Shown: piece after piece, positions 14,534 through 14,754 of the stretch
Position numbering within the stretch: position 1 is the stretch's first letter
How the letters are laid out: each line of letters begins with the position of its first letter
DNA from: Bacillota bacterium
Lineage (GTDB): Bacteria > Bacillota > Sulfobacillia > JAJZYS01 > JAJYTV01
NCBI GenBank assembly: GCA_021810725.1
Contig: JAJZIE010000034.1
Coordinates: 1-14,754, forward strand
Length of the DNA stretch: 14,754 nt
Reading direction: 5' to 3'
Position numbers and translations under genes: made by a program
The notes under the pieces: model-generated
What the model saw: only the letters and a program-made list of their open reading frames with translations
Databases searched by the model: none
Told to the model about the DNA's origin: nothing

Positions 14534-14754
14534 CAGAGGCTAACTCCGCGAGGGCGTGACCGCATGGGTCGTTGGCATCTTTCGCTATGTCCACGAGGAA
14601 CACAGAAACCCGGCCGGTTGGCTGGGTGTGCCCGGCGTTTGCGCCGAAGAGACATCAGAACTGGCAAGGACAGGGTGGGGTCCGCCGATCGGCGGCAGCA
14701 GCCTCAAGTGCCCGAAGCGACCGGCGTTCGGGTTGGCTTGCGGTGGGCGACGTT
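14534..14754. other. No gene recognised at the end of the window
   Basis: No frame on the minus strand gives a recognisable protein; two close within about 100 bases of the window edge and the third at about 14592. A plus-strand frame from an ATG at 14564 stays open to the edge but has no ribosome binding site and an Arg-rich, low-quality translation. A 14-base palindrome (14682-14695, CCGCCGATCGGCGG) is the only structure seen. The Rieske protein gene often found before cytochrome b is not here. Confidence 0.5.

Noticed and set aside
14413..14667. An 84-residue minus-strand frame upstream of cytochrome b
   Set aside because: It is Arg/Pro-rich with no motif, has no ribosome binding site, and overlaps the better supported 31-residue ORF in a different frame.
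14564..14754. A plus-strand frame open to the window edge
   Set aside because: There is no ribosome binding site and the translation is Arg-rich without family features; an open run of this length is expected by chance in GC-rich DNA.

Overview
This is GC-rich chromosomal DNA from a bacterium, most likely a high-GC member of the Bacillota (Firmicutes). The de novo pyrimidine genes follow the Bacillus order pyrB-pyrC-carA-carB-pyrK-pyrD-pyrF-pyrE, with a class 1B dihydroorotate dehydrogenase plus its PyrK partner. Ribosome binding sites are strong AGGAGG-type sequences, GTG and TTG starts are common, and a DUF3311/sodium-solute symporter pair resembles Bacillus YhjC/YhjB. The cytochrome b in the window is the split, b6-like kind but also resembles uncharacterised actinobacterial proteins, so the lineage is inferred rather than proven.

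Region 1 (1-8847, plus strand) is a pyrimidine operon, entered inside pyrB and complete from pyrC to pyrE. Every gene overlaps the next by 1 to 11 bases, so the enzymes from carbamoyl phosphate to UMP are probably made from one translationally coupled message. A 17-bp hairpin (8882-8918) separates it from a convergent single-gene unit encoding a TatA-type protein translocase subunit, which has its own sigma-A-like -10 box.

Region 2 (9302-12259, minus strand) is a three-gene unit: an M20-family amidohydrolase, a two-helix DUF3311 protein and a large sodium:solute symporter, closed by a perfect 16-bp hairpin. It looks like a scavenging cassette for an acylated amino acid or a similar carboxylate.

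Region 3 (12354-about 14533, minus strand) is the most interesting part. It is a tightly overlapping four-gene membrane cluster: a 31-residue single-helix peptide, a 213-residue cytochrome b with four heme-ligating histidines, a 329-residue protein that looks like cytochrome subunit IV with a roughly 220-residue extracytoplasmic domain between its two helices, and an 80-residue two-helix protein. The usual quinol-oxidation motifs (PWD in the b6 part, PEWY in the subunit IV part) are altered, the cysteine that binds heme c covalently in b6 proteins is serine, and no Rieske protein or CXXCH cytochrome c is visible nearby. It ends in a strong hairpin plus T-rich tail (12354-12409). The last 220 bases of the window show no convincing gene.
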